Below are positions 11,533 through 24,000 of a stretch of 64,000 nucleotides of DNA, in pieces. How positions within the stretch are numbered: the stretch's first letter is position 1; every line of letters starts with the position of its first letter. The notes below the pieces were generated by a model. It did not search any database, was not told the DNA's origin, and worked only from the letters and a program-made list of their open reading frames with translations. The stretch lies in contig OU744453.1 of NCBI GenBank assembly GCA_916610825.1, positions 8,283,845-8,347,844 on the forward strand. Reading direction: 5' to 3'. This DNA comes from Haliclystus octoradiatus. Lineage: Eukaryota > Cnidaria > Staurozoa > Stauromedusae > Haliclystidae. A program made the position numbers and the translations under genes.

Positions 11533-13104
11533 GATATCTTTTAAACCCCACAAACCTATGTAACAATGTGGACTGCTTGAAAGATACATTTCGTTTCTAG
11601 TTGAAAATGAAGTAAAAAAATATGCAATTTGATAATCGATTTTTCTTAAGTCATTAAACAGTGTGTTTTCTATAGATATGTCAATTCAGTATTTAGCTGA
11701 ATGCTTCCCATGGGGCCGTTTACTTATTTAGGCTAAAACAATAGCGGCGCTCTTCAATCAAAGCCAACGGTGTATAATTACCAACTTAACAAAAGGTCAA
11801 AGCTAAGGCTGCAAATATCAGATAGTTTTGTTGATAATTCTTACTATCTTTTTATGCAAGGCGAATATGGAGGCAATTATTAGCCTAGCTCGCTGTTTGG
11901 ACTATTACGATCATTTTAAACTAAATTTCGCCACACTTCATGAGATAATAAATGCGTTAAAAGAGGACAAACATTCAGACAGGTACGACTAGTTATGCCC
12001 CATTTGTATATAGATGGAAGGGCTACTCCGAAGCAGGAGCAATGTAGGAACCAGGAAGTTATCTAAAAAGTCGTTACAAATATTATTAAAAATATTGAGC
12101 ACTACCAATCAACTATTTATACAAACATGTACCAATGTTGTACTGTACTCTGGTATGGCACTGTAGAGCGAAACATTTTGAGATAAATTACATTTAATAT
12201 CCAATTACTATCTAACTATTTCTTTTTCTTTGTATTTCTTTGAGTAGTACCATTCGCAAGGCGCATAGGAGGTGTTAAACTGATCAAACAATAGAATCAC
12301 AGCAGGACAGCTAAACCCATCTTAGCTCAAATGCATATAAAATGGTCATAGAAACTGGAAAAAGATTACAAAATTGCTATATGATGTCTGAATTTTTATA
12401 TATCACGATTCCATTCTTAAAATAGGAAATGAAGTTTCAGCAAAGTCTAAAATGAGACTAGAATGTGCTATATTTGGCAAAGGTTTATACTAGAAGTGTT
12501 TGGTGCTTGACCAAGACTTCCAGCTGTGTGTCGATATTGGTCGCGTGACTGAGCCTTGCGAATTGAGACCATTGATGGCTCGCGTGTCAACCGCATCCTT
12601 TTTTGTTTGCTTATCGGCTTATTAACTATTCATTTTGATGTTCTGTTTGTTCACTACACTTCTGTTTGTTTTTCTGCTGCTTAACCTGTAGTCTCATTCT
12701 GATACTCCAAAACACAATAGAACCTCTATTTCAACGCTTCCATGAATCTCTCCGCGTCTAAGAAGACCTGCCATGTAGATAGATTTTAATTTCAGTTTAC
12801 TATCATTTGTCAAAAAGTTATTGGAAACTGTTTGTAATAAGAAAACTAATATTGGCACTGGTTTTTTGTACATATTTTGTTGGGAAGTATGAGCATATAT
12901 AGAAATGATCCAAAGTTCAAGAAAAACTACATCTGTCAACATCTTTCCATTTCACACCTATGTTTAGTTTTATAGAAAACCACACACTTCAATAATCTGT
13001 GTAATCTTCAAATTTTCAGTATAGGTTCTCATCCAATAGACTCGAAGACTCTAATCTAAAGAGTTCAGCAAAATAGCCAAAACTGTAGGCTTGTATAGCC
13101 TACT
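11533..13104. other. Unassigned sequence, includes one dispersed repeat copy
   Basis: Apart from the second copy of the 3455-3582 repeat (about 11885-12015), no gene, RNA or mobile element could be supported. The sequence is AT-rich and the open frames are short and without motifs. Confidence 0.5.
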
Positions 13105-13127
13105 TGGGCTTTTTACTAATTTATAAA

Positions 13128-15482
13128 ATGGCTTATCGCTTGTTCGAAGGAACGAAGCATGCTGCATTATATAGTAAGTTCCGACCAGGCTATACACCTG
13201 ATCTTTACGAATATATTTTGAGTTATTTGATGAAAGGAAATCCAAATTTTGATCAACTTATTGATGTTGGCTGTGGATCTGGACAAAGTACAAGATATTT
13301 GGCTGGAAAATTTACGCATGTGCTAGCAACAGATATCAGCGAAGCTCAGATAAAAGCTGTGAGTTGGGTGCATTTCTGACGTTAAAGTCATTAAAATAGA
13401 CCCGTAGAATAAAATTTAATTATCAATCCGATAATTATCTGATGTGATAGATTGTTATGAGTTATGACATTATTGCGAGACAAAGGCCCTTCTAACCTTC
13501 AAGCCAAAGAACATGCACTGCACAAGCTATTAGACTTGTCAACACAAAATAAATTGAATAATCATGTCAAGAGACAGATTTCAACTACTACGAGTAAGCA
13601 GGCTGAGCTGTAATAACTGAAGACTGTAAAGCTAGCTTGCTAATTAGTTTTCACTTGTTTACTGCTCACTTTAAATACTACCAAAGTGTGGGCCTATATC
13701 TTGTATTTGGTGCAAGGCCAAACATAAACAGGCATAATAGATCGTGAAAAAGTCTGATCCAATTCGTAATTGAAAAAATCCTATCCTAATCTGAAAAAAA
13801 TATGACTGTATCGGATTCACAGACCTCTATTCCATTCATAGTGAGTCTTTAGTTTCATTGACAGATCTGGGGTTGGTCTTAAGCCCTGGGCAAACGACGG
13901 CAACATTTGCGCGACTTTTAAATAATTCGAAAATCCTTGTTGTTTAGCCATTCTTTCGATTTTGTCTGACGTGTTGCATCGTGTATTTTATTTGTATTTT
14001 GTTTGAAAGATTTTCCAAGACTTTCCAACGATTTTTGTTGTCGAACGTCTTCGTTATCCTTTTCGAACTATTTCGTTCGAAATGTATCGAGCTCTTCCGA
14101 TGTTGTGGCTTTTCCATAGCTTCTCTTTAAGATCAATTTGGGTTTTTTAGAAAAGTCTCAAGAAAGTCGTGCCCGTTTAGCCGCTCTTGAAAAACTGCCT
14201 TGGAAAACGAAAAACACTCATCGGATAAAACAGATTTGTTGCGCAAAAGTTGCCGTCGTATGCCCAGGGCTTTAGTTGTAGTCTACATCGATCATTTTTC
14301 ATCATTATCATTATACAAACAAACACAATTGATCGTAGTGTACTATAGGCTTAGGCTACCTGTAATATGCCTTGATATACACATAAAATGCTGATCCAAA
14401 ACTGGGGATTTAATATTCTGCTTAATTTAATGTGCAATCACACTGTGGATGATTATCAATTAGACAACGATCTTGAGCTGTGTACCTTTCCAAAAGGCAT
14501 GATGTTGAATGCTAAATCTCATATACTCCTACCATTCTCTGAAACTCCCAAAACTCTGGATTGCAACTATAGTTTTGAGTGATGATGACAAAAGAGGTTT
14601 TTCAAAAAGCAATTTTGAAATTCAAAATGCAATGTTACAATAAAAATGTGTTTTGGATGTAACCTTTTGATTTTTGATGGCCATATACTAACGAACTTTC
14701 AATAATCCTGCTATTTTTGACATTTTGACCATACAACCTGGAATAATTTATAGATTTTTACAATATTAATTGTGTATTCCAATCTCCTAGAAAGTCTGAC
14801 TGCATAACCCTGCCCTTCAAAAAGTTCATGAACTGTTTGTGAACATGTCATGATTTTTACCAATATCCATGAACTGTTTCTAACACCTTATAAACATTTC
14901 ATGAACGGCTTCTGGTATAGTTCATAAACATGAACAATTATAGTACATATCGTACATTTTAAGAAACCATAACTGTTGATAATTTTGACGTTTTTACTAC
15001 TTTTTATTAAAGAAATGAATCTCTTACGAATGTGGTTGAAATGTCTGTGGCCGATTATACCTTGTATCATAGTACCACATCTAGTTATCAATCATACCAT
15101 ACTAAAGTTGAAGGAGAAGAAGAATTATTATTGAAAGGATTTCAAAACAGGTATGCAACGTGTTTACATTGTATTGTATATTTTTTTCACTAGGCAATGA
15201 TTTCCTATTCTTGACATCCAATCTATTGATGTCTCTAATGTCATAGTTGGTCATATAATAGGGCCGTGATATCATCACCAATTTTGAGATGATGCCAAAT
15301 GTTGTGTCACCTGTTCTCTTTCATCGAATCATGAGGGATCATAATAGTGGTTATAATTTTTATCAACCCATATCAATTGTCGGCTGATGAATGCACTTCA
15401 GAGCACCCAATCACCAGAAGAAACAATGATTACCGTTAACTATCCTTTGTTTGTTGTCTTATCTCGAAAGACATCGATTTAA
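13128..15482 (+). pseudogene. SAM-dependent methyltransferase gene, decayed duplicate
   Basis: Exon 1 (13128-13358) is open for 77 codons and ends before a GTGAGT donor. It contains SAM-binding motif I, LIDVGCGSGQST, and the following LATDIS strand. Exons 2 and 3 of the sister copy (37242-38835) are absent: the sequence jumps from intron 1 to the region downstream of exon 3. Exon 4 is recognisable at 15013-15150 and exon 5 at 15383-15482, both the same lengths as in the sister (138 and 100 nt). The exon 5 acceptor AG is changed to CG at 15381-15382. A 390-bp MITE sits in the joined intron. Without motif II and the substrate region it cannot make the enzyme. A truncated transcript remains possible. 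Confidence 0.85.
13882..14271. mobile_element. MITE, PIF/Harbinger-like, with 3-bp TTA target duplication
   Basis: Termini AGCCCTGGGCAAACGACGGC (13882) and its inverse ending CCCAGGGCT (14271) form TIRs of about 23 bp with few mismatches. TTA flanks it on both sides (13879-13881 and 14272-14274). The sister duplicate lacks it at the matching site near 37140, which confirms insertion after duplication. A 3-bp TTA duplication fits PIF/Harbinger. There is no coding capacity in 390 bp. Confidence 0.75.
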
Positions 15483-17975
15483 TGGAACTGTTACCAGTTG
15501 AACTGTGAAAATATTTGACGTTACCATTTAATGGATAGATCTATTCTGTGCTAGAGATGGTAATCAGAACTACAGGTCAATATAAAATGATCACTTTGTG
15601 ACTATCAGATATCTCACCATATCTCTTCAGATACGATAGAATATAGATTATTTCAAATAATTTTTGTAAATTTATTGCAAATTGACATTTTTTATTCAAT
15701 TTTTTCGGTCAGCTCTTTTTAATTAATGTTGCTGTTTGCTTGTATCGAAATTAATTATTGCATAGTATTCGAAATAGAACGTGAGTCACGAAGAATCCAC
15801 CATAATGGTATTTCAAACCCTTGACATGTTTGCATTATTAAAAATATAGTAATAGTTACATCTGAATGTCCAAACTCCCAAGCTGTTTTTCTTATATATT
15901 TGTCTAAATTGAAAAATGGAATTTCAAATCAGCAATTAATAATTACAGAGTATGCATTTGATTTGATTTTATAAAAGTTATTCAATTTGTCGCAGCTCGT
16001 CGCCATTTTTAAAACAGGTGATCGGCTGACTGTTTGGGTAAACCGACAGGTATGTCTATACGTTTATACCAGACATATCACGAAAACCAATATACTTTTA
16101 GTGGTTGCCATGGAATGTCGTGAGCTGTCTTGAAATAGCCGCAAGTAACATGGCACCAATCCACCAATCACGCTTTTATTCAAGTGATTACTACACAGAT
16201 TTGATAAACTGTTCATTAACACAATAAATGGCCTGGTATTGTGTTCCTCAACTGTGAAAGACCTCAGTTAATGCTTTGTAGGGTATGTGAACACACTCTC
16301 TCGTAAGCTATACTATCAAATTGATTTAACAGAAAGCAATTAAAAGATAATTGTAAAACAAATAATGAAAATTGATCGATTAATAGGGTAAATTCATTAG
16401 CCCTTTAACGCTCATAAACTGTTTCATAGTTTATTTATCATCGCTTTATACTCTGTGATGAACTGATTCACACGAAACGTTAGAAAGTCTTTCTTGATAT
16501 TCAACACAAGTAAAATTCATGAACTGTTCCAGAGCTGTTTATTATGTGCTCCTGAAGTTAATTAGTATTTGTGTAGTGAATTTTGAAATCTATATAAAAT
16601 CAAAATATTCACACAACTGTTCACGGAGACGAGGCTGAAACACAAAATTACTGAAACGAAACAATATATATGACACGACAAATTTTAACGCAGATTGGAA
16701 TAGAAAAGGATTTTTCAATCGAACCCGATCGGATCGAAGCGGAGATATTTGAAGTTGAATAAACCTTGTCTTCGATCATTCACGCTTACTATAGAAAAGG
16801 TGAAGCCAGAATTATAAGAACTCATATCCCCTCTCTCGCGAAATCAAAAGTTTCAAACGTCCAAGTCAGCTATGCCCACACCCTTAGGACACCTTTTCTG
16901 CTTGAAATAAATTTATCTTATTAAGAAATACATGAAATACAAAGATTTTTAGTAATTGGATTTACTTCTCTCTATCAAAAATATGTCAATCATCCTCCGC
17001 GGCATGTAGTTGGGACTGTTCACCCGCTGTTTTAGGTACACATCACCTCCATTGGTGACAGGTGTTTGTCAGTTGTTTGAGCCTTTTCTACAGAAAACGT
17101 TAATTCAGCTAGTAAGCGTTCTTTTATCTCATGTGATTCTCTGTTAAATGAGCTCGATTCGAGCAAAAAAGGTGTCTCAAACTTGTAGACATAGCTGACT
17201 TTAACGTTGAAAGTTTTGATTCCGCGAAAAAGAAGATACGATTTTTTAAAGTTTTCAATTGTCATTTTTCCTATAGTAAACCCACTTCTCATTTAGACTA
17301 TCGTTCCGAATTTGGAAAATGTGACTGGTTGAAAATAGGGAAGATTCTATATTAAATTATCTTCTAATACGCGTTCAAACTAAAAAATGATAGTCGCCAT
17401 TATTCACCATCCAGCTTCAACTTTTCAAATCTGTTTCAAAATTGTTCGTGTCATGTGCACCTTGCATGAAAGCAATTAACACATGTTAGTCTCTAGGAAA
17501 ATATGCACAACTTTTCTGATATTATAACTTCAAAAATACGCTGTAGTTTTCAATTTTTTCAGCTTTGGGCCTTTTGAGAAATTTTTGAAAAATTTTTGTC
17601 GTAGAATTTTCAAATACATGAACCAACCAATCAAATTGAAGTATTGGGTTCGATTATCACTTCAAATTTTTGAAAACGCATTTCTATTGCAAATTTGTGT
17701 TTCATTGCCTCAAGGAAATGGCTGTTCATTTCTTTATCGGCTTCTAAAAAGTAAGTTTACAGCATCTAAATTATCGCAACTATTTAGCTCTTTTACAGCA
17801 TCTGAAAAACAATCTCGCTGATAAAACTGATATCACCGCAGCTAAATATAGCTTTAACCAGTTAATCGTCTAAACGTTGCATATTTGTTTAATCATAGGA
17901 TATAACTGGATCTCAGACAAATATCAATACTTTTAATCACAATTTAATCATGGGCTCTATTAACATCAATTTTTG
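15483..17975. other. Non-coding 3' part of segmental duplication copy 1
   Basis: Matches 40275-42665. It holds no conserved reading frame: the 86-codon frame at 17032-17292 (minus) is interrupted in the sister copy. A diverged inverted repeat is present, with arms at about 16838-16905 and 17160-17240 (CAAAAGTTTCAAACGTCC against its complement), also found at 41500-41900. Near-palindromic TTCATGAAC motifs are frequent at 14820-14935 and 16400-16530. Confidence 0.6.
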
Positions 17976-18769
17976 GAAAGAGCAATTATACGTTCTGATA
18001 TAATATTAAATACTAAGGTCAATATATTTTTAAAAAGGATTTCTGTGCCTAACTTGGCATTATTTCAAGTGACTGCCGAGTGCGATTTACATTGGATATC
18101 GTAGCTTTTTTATGGGACTATCTTTTACATTTCATCGTTAACATTTCAAAATGGTTTGAGATTTTGCATAAAGAAACGAAGAAATTTGAGAAATAAAAAG
18201 CTTGAAAAGGCAGTAGACGATGCTAGTTAGCTTGGCAATCATCGCGACGAATAACTTAGCTATTATTTCAGATCATCACAATCATACAATTGATTACCAG
18301 TGATATTTCTGATTATTTTCGTGCTGGATTTCTTTTGACTTCAATTTTTAATTCATCACGTACTCTCTCACTTCGATTTGTTTACCATGCAATTTGAAAA
18401 ACGTTAGTTCGGTACACAGGCAGTGTTGATTTTTACAGATTATAAATACTACTGCGTGTAGAGGATTAATCCATCATTGCTATTATAAGTAATAATAATG
18501 ATAATATGTAATTCCGAAATCTAAAATCGTTGTAATGTTAACATGTAATTGTATTCGTCAAACCAACAAACAATTGTTCGGTTTACTCCCGTGACCATTT
18601 TTGACATCACGGCGTGCAGTCAACGAATTTCCGCCGAAGCAACAACAATTTGGAACTCGTTGAAATATGTAAGTTTTTCATATATTTTGCAATATTAAAC
18701 AACAATTGGTTATTAACATGGTTAATTTGTTTCTTAATTTACATTAAAAGCTGTTATGCTCGTTTCGTT
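17976..18769. other. Unassigned sequence
   Basis: No supported gene or repeat. AT-rich. A run of CGTTTCGTTTC-like pentamers at about 18765-18795 leads into the LINE fragment. Confidence 0.45.
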
Positions 18770-18799
18770 TCGTTTCATTTCGCTTCGTTTCTTTTCGCA

Positions 18800-19070
18800 A
18801 AGTACAGTAAGCCTAAAAATTCAGATATAGCTGTAATTAAACATGGTGTACCCAAAGGGTCAATCCTTGAGTCGCTTTTAATTTCAACTTATATAAACGA
18901 CATTTGTGTTACTGTAAAGAGTGTAAATTAAATCTTTATGCTGATAACACTTTTAAAGATATAACAGACATAGAAAATCTACTAACACAGGATTTAAATA
19001 AAATATGTCTTTGGTGTTGTTCAAATAAATTGAGTTTGAATGTATCTAAAACAAACTCATTGTTTAAATG
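18800..19070 (+). pseudogene. LINE reverse transcriptase fragment
   Basis: The frame around 18837-18930 reads as the RT fingers/palm block HGVPKGSI...LLISTYINDI. After a frame change, an ADNTF-like version of the catalytic YADD box follows at about 18940. It is truncated at both ends. The same fragment occurs on the minus strand at 48975-49215, there joined to more upstream LINE sequence. Both copies pass directly into the same minisatellite. Confidence 0.75.
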
Positions 19071-19335
19071 TTAGCTCGATTGTTAACTTCATTGTTTGTT
19101 TTTTAGCTTTAATGACCTCATTAACGTTAGCTTCATTGTCTTCTTCATTGTTTGAACGTTGGCTATACTGACGTCATTACAGTTAGCTTCACTGTTAGAT
19201 TCATTGTTTGAATGTTAGCTTTAACGGTGTCATTGAGGTTAGCTTCATTGTTAGTTTCATTGTTTGAATTTGTAAAGAATCCCTTGTCCTAGAACTCTCC
19301 TTTTACATCTACTATCGTGATCCATTGCAGCATGT
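19060..19335 (+). repeat. Minisatellite tail of the LINE fragment
   Basis: Diverged repeats of TTAGCTTCATTGTT and TTTAATGACCTCATTAA, followed by a unique end GAACTCTCCTTTTACAT. Both the repeats and the unique end recur in inverse at 48415-48975, so they belong to the mobile unit and not to the site. Confidence 0.7.
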
Positions 19336-19510
19336 CAAAGTCCAAGCGCTGAAGTTAAATTTCGGAGCAAAACCTTCAACTGCACACTGCTTCCTCAGCA
19401 ATCCCTCACCTTTCACCAACTGTTGCATTCTGCAGGACTGTTCATGTTAATATAGCAATAAACAATTAATCAATAGATATTATTTTTCTCTTGTTATTAA
19501 TACAATTGTA

Positions 19511-19744
19511 ATGTTTTCTTTGTTAAGAAATTGGTTCATTCCGTCGTCTGAATGTAAAATGTTCAATAAAATGTTTCACGAAATCTATGCATTGTTAATA
19601 TATTCAGAATCAAAGTCCATTCGTGATTTATGCACAAAATTTCTTAAAACAGGAGATGACGTCACAAGAATAGAAGAATATGTGCTTGATGAAAAAAATT
19701 ATTTTTTTAAAATCAATAATTTAGTCACAATGAAAATGAGCTAG
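19511..19744 (+). other. Small open reading frame of unknown status
   Basis: An open frame of 77 codons from MFSLLRNWF to a stop at 19742-19744. No recognised motif, no visible splice context and no second copy in the window. It may be chance in AT-rich DNA or an exon. Listed only because it fills otherwise empty sequence. Confidence 0.15.
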
Positions 19745-19764
19745 TATTTTATAAACCAATTATG

Positions 19765-19907
19765 AAATTCTTGGCGTTTTTAGTTGGAATTTAATACACT
19801 TGAGATGCTATGAGGCACTCGAAAGCCTGAAATTTTTGATGCCTCTCTCTTTGTGTCATAACGCATCTCTTCGTGCATTAAATTCCAACTGAGGATGCCA
19901 AGAATTT
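19765..19907. mobile_element. Hairpin element A
   Basis: Arms AAATTCTTGGC...TTGGAATTTAAT and ATTAAATTCCAA...GCCAAGAATTT fold into one long hairpin of 143 nt. The centre reads CTCGAAAGCCTGAAATTTTT then GATGCCTCTC. That central motif reappears in the hairpins at 27391-27563 and 28953-29025, which have different arms. Confidence 0.6.
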
Positions 19908-20261
19908 TACAATTGCTTACTATCAAATATTTACGTTTCGTTACTTTTCTGGATAGAATGAGACAAAAGAGAGAAGCAAATCCAATAATATTCCTGACTA
20001 TATGTAATTAAAAGGCTGTGCATATAATCTATATTTTTCATATTAAGTATTCATAGCTTGATTTAAATGAAAAGTTTAAGATAAGATTATATCACAAGTC
20101 TGTTTGGGAAGCTTGCTTGTCTTATTTCGTGCTGTAAAATTTGGTTACAGTTTGGTGTAAAAAGCCGTGTAATTAAATGTTATGAAGTATTACACTCGCT
20201 GCAGTGGCTCGGAATTTTCTCATGATCTCTGTTTCCCTCTGTTTGTCTACTGTTTCCATCG

Positions 20262-20427
20262 ATGTTGTGAAAATGCTGGCTTCATCTTGCCACCCCTGCC
20301 AGCATTTTCACAACATTTGATAAATTTCGTAACAATGTTGTGAAAATGCTGGTTTCATTTGGCCACCCCAGCAAACATTTTCACAACATTCTCATAACAA
20401 CGCGATAGATGTTGTGAAAATGTTGGC
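20262..20427. repeat. Tandem array of short perfect hairpins
   Basis: Two and a half units of about 74 bp. Unit 1 (20262-20316) has a 19-bp perfect stem, ATGTTGTGAAAATGCTGGC, and a 17-nt loop. Unit 2 (20335-20389) has the same stem with two changes. Unit 3 (20409-20427) keeps only the left arm and is followed by GGCTTCATTTGGCC as in the others. Confidence 0.75.
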
Positions 20428-20593
20428 TTCATTTGGCCGGGGCTTTATATATGTTCTTTGCTCAGCGTTGTGAAGGAACTGTTTCACCGTTCTTTCTGAA
20501 ATAAAAAATAACGATCAGCAATCAGCACTTGTAAAACACGACAGATTTTCTAGTGATTTGGATGATTAACTCCCGTGCTTGGATCACGTAAGC

Positions 20594-20958
20594 TGTTTTG
20601 CACAGCTTTCAACAGCTTGTGACTTTTTAGAAAACTCAAAGGCGAATCTGACAAATATCAATCTTTGAATAAAATCAAATCAACAACAACAACAGACATA
20701 TCCTTTGTTGTGCTTAATCTATTCACTATAATATCCTTTTGTAAATTCTAATTTGCCCTTTGGCTAAACCAAACTAAGTTAACTCTAAAACATAGTAATC
20801 ATAAAATACACCCTTTTGGAAACATGTGCTCTTCTATACTCTAGCCTCACATTCGCAATTAATACATCTAAATGAGACTAGTGAATAATGTTCAATTTAA
20901 ACATTAAATATAATCAATAACAAATTATGCTAAACTGAAGAAAGTTGAAGTAATAACA
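20594..20958 (-). repeat. 3' LTR of BEL/Pao 2
   Basis: 365 bp, paired with 26603-26967. Three of the four differences seen between the LTRs cluster within 10 bp of its element-internal end (minus-strand start). Confidence 0.93.
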
Positions 20959-21026
20959 CTCCCCCTTAGTGCAATCTTTAATGTACGATATAATCATGCA
21001 CTTCATAGTTTATACTTTCATCAGTT

Positions 21027-24000
21027 TCATTGAACATCTACAATAAATTGTTGTTCTCGTTCTGGTAAAACGACGTTATCCTTTAGTTCAGCGGCCGTTG
21101 CAATCAAGCATAACTTTGTGATTGGTCTTTGATAAGTACCTTTTCTTGACTGCACCTTCACTTTTCTTACCATTCCATCTGCACCTGGATACGTATCTCT
21201 GATTATACCCAACTCCCACATTGCTCTTGGAGCATCTGAACCAACGTTACTCTTGTGCAGTATAACCAAATCTCCAACATTGACATTTTCAGCTTTCTCC
21301 AGCCATTTTGGACGTAGAAGAAGAGAGCGAGGCATATTCTGCATCCAAGCTCTCCAAAACGTTTGAACTCTTCTCTCTATAGCATCAACTCTTTTTGGTA
21401 ATACAACTGCACAGTCATTGGTAACCATTGATTGTGGAACACACTCTCCGTGTCCATGGAGTAAGAAATTTGGAGTTATTGTTCCATCTACTTCAAGTGG
21501 GTCTTGACCTCTGTGTGGCCATAATGGTCTTGAATTAATCAAGTAGGAAATCTCATAAAGCACCGTACTCCACTCATCTCCAGATAATAATTTGTCATGA
21601 TAGCCGACAACAACATCTAAGGCATATCGAACAGATCGAATAAGTCTTTCCACGCGTCCATTCATATGTGATGCTGTTGGTGTGTTCCATATCCACTGGA
21701 AATTTACTCCTCTTTTCTCATTTTCTGTTCTGAGTTCTTTCACAATAACTTGGTTGTCCCAATTTTCTCTTTCTTTTGCAATAAAATCCTCTGATCCTAC
21801 AAAGTTAGTACCATAGTCCGAATACATGGTTGACACTTTGACACCTTTTAGTGACACAAATCTTCTAAATGCAGATAGGAATTTGTCGCTTGACATTCCC
21901 TCACCTCCTTCCATGTCGTAACAAAATTCAATATGAATAGCACGAACTGTTGAACAAGTAAATAAGGCAGCATGTCCATTCATGACTGATCTTCTGCCAA
22001 CTTTGGTTTTAAATGGTCCAAAAAAATCTACAGCAGTGTGTTTGAATGGTGGCTCACCAATTGCAAAACAGAATTCAGGTATGAGTCCCATTTGTTGACT
22101 CAATAACGGATTCCACCTCTTTCTACATTCAATGCAGCGATTTTTAACGTAATCAAATAACTTTTTAGCTTTACAAATCCATAGACCACATTGTTCAGCC
22201 ATAATTTTACATCGATTTGATCCTCCATGACCAGCTTGACTATGAATGTGTTCCGCAAGCAATAACAGAATGTGAAATCTGTCTGCTTCTTCACATGTGT
22301 TACCTTTTGGGAATTTTACGGTGGGGATGATAACCGGGGCTGCAACATTAAGATGGAATTCCTCTATAGAATGTAGTCTCCCGCCAACTCTCACTACTTT
22401 GTGTTGTGCGTCATATACAGCACATAGTTTTCTATACTTGAGATCTGACTTGAATTTCTCTGTACCTTGCATGGCTTGTAAGAGCAGCATTTGGGCTTCT
22501 TCTGTAGTTTTAACTTCGCTGCGTTGTTTCACTAAGTCGACTGCTTCAATCCATGATATTGCTTTTGATGTTGTTTCTAAGATCTTTCCAGTTTCTTTAA
22601 TATCACTAATTTTCTTTTCATCATCTTCAGTTAAGTCTCTAAATTGAGCTACTTGGATTCTTGCATTCTTTACTTCTTTCTTCGTTTCCCTTCTTTTTTT
22701 CAATTTATTCTTCTTTTTTCTTGGTGGTAATACTTCTTCCAGTACTTGCTCTTTATCGATGGCTTCTTTTACTTTAGCTGATTCAAATTGTGGGATGATT
22801 TCTTCCTTCAAGAAGCTTGGTACTTCATAAAACTGCTCCAAGTCAGGCTGTGGAGTTTCTTTTGTCAAAACATCTGCTATGTTTTTTGCAATTGGAACAT
22901 AACGAAATCGCTCACTGTCCACACTCTCTTGAATTTCGGCTACTCTTGTTTCTACAAATACCTTGTTTCTGTTGCTATCTTTTGCACGGATCCAATGAAG
23001 AACAACTTTCGAATCTACCCAGTATGTTACTGACTTAGGGTCACAATGTAATGATTTCATCACTGATTTTACCAGTCTTACCATGACTAGTGCTCCAACC
23101 AATTCAATTCTCGGGATTGTCCAAACACCTTTCACTGGTGTAACAAACGATTTAGATGCGACATAACGAGTTTCTATGCTTCCATCATCAGTTTGCCATC
23201 TGAAATAAACAACAGTTCCATATGCTTCGCTGCCACCGTCCGAAAAAGCATGTACTTCAACATCTCCTGTGCTATTATTTGGTGTCAAACTTCTTTTGAT
23301 GCATGAGTCAAGATATGTTGTTGCATTTATCATATTTTCTCTCCATCTTTCAGAAAGTTGATTACCAAGCTTGTCATCCCAATCATAATTGTGACGCCAC
23401 AGCTGCTGGAATTGTATTCTTAGACCAACCATTACAGGGTTTAGAATGCCTAATGGGTCCCATACGCTGGCTATAAACCCAAGTATATTTCTTTTCGTTA
23501 CTTCTTCAGTTATATTGTGCTTTCCTTTTCTTAGACTAATCAGATCTGTATTTTTATCCCAGCAATGTCCCAATACATTCGTCTCTATATTATCACAGGT
23601 TAATAACTCTTTGTTCACTTCTTTCTCCACTTGGCTTTTGTTTGAATGCCAATATTTTATACCGAATTGTCCTTTCGCAAGAATATCATTTACTTCTGAT
23701 ATAGTCATTTTAGCATCTTCTTCATTAGCACATGAACCCGCAACATCATCCATATAGGTGTTTTTCATGATAACTTGTGAACCATCAATTAGTTCTTGAC
23801 TAAAATTTGTGACCAAATAATTCAATGCATTTATTGCCAAATCAGGACTGGGTGCATCTCCAAATATTAGTCTTTTCCATTCATAAGAGTAAATGTTCTC
23901 ATCTTCTCCCCACCACAGGAATCTTTGAAATGGTCGATCTTCTTCTCTTAGACTGACCATGTTAAACATCTTACGAATGTCACCCAAAAATGCTACAGCA

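Larger units (their letters stand above)
13105..17975 (+). repeat. Segmental duplication, copy 1
   Basis: The sequence from just upstream of the methyltransferase start to about 17975 runs parallel to 30180-42665. Coding and non-coding blocks match in the same order, for example exon 1, intron 1, exons 4 and 5, and 15500-17975 against 40280-42665. Relative to copy 2 it lacks exons 2 and 3 and the 30274-32581 and 33155-36742 insertions, and it has its own MITE at 13882-14271. Matching ends near GATCTCAGACAAATATC, 17910-17975. Confidence 0.85.

Noticed and set aside
11305-11589. 94-codon minus-strand frame
   Set aside because: It runs through the GGAACGTTCC palindrome block and the element end; the residue pattern reflects the repeat.
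17032-17292. 86-codon minus-strand frame as a gene
   Set aside because: The duplicate at 41700-41950 has an early stop and unrelated residues; only the DNA is conserved.
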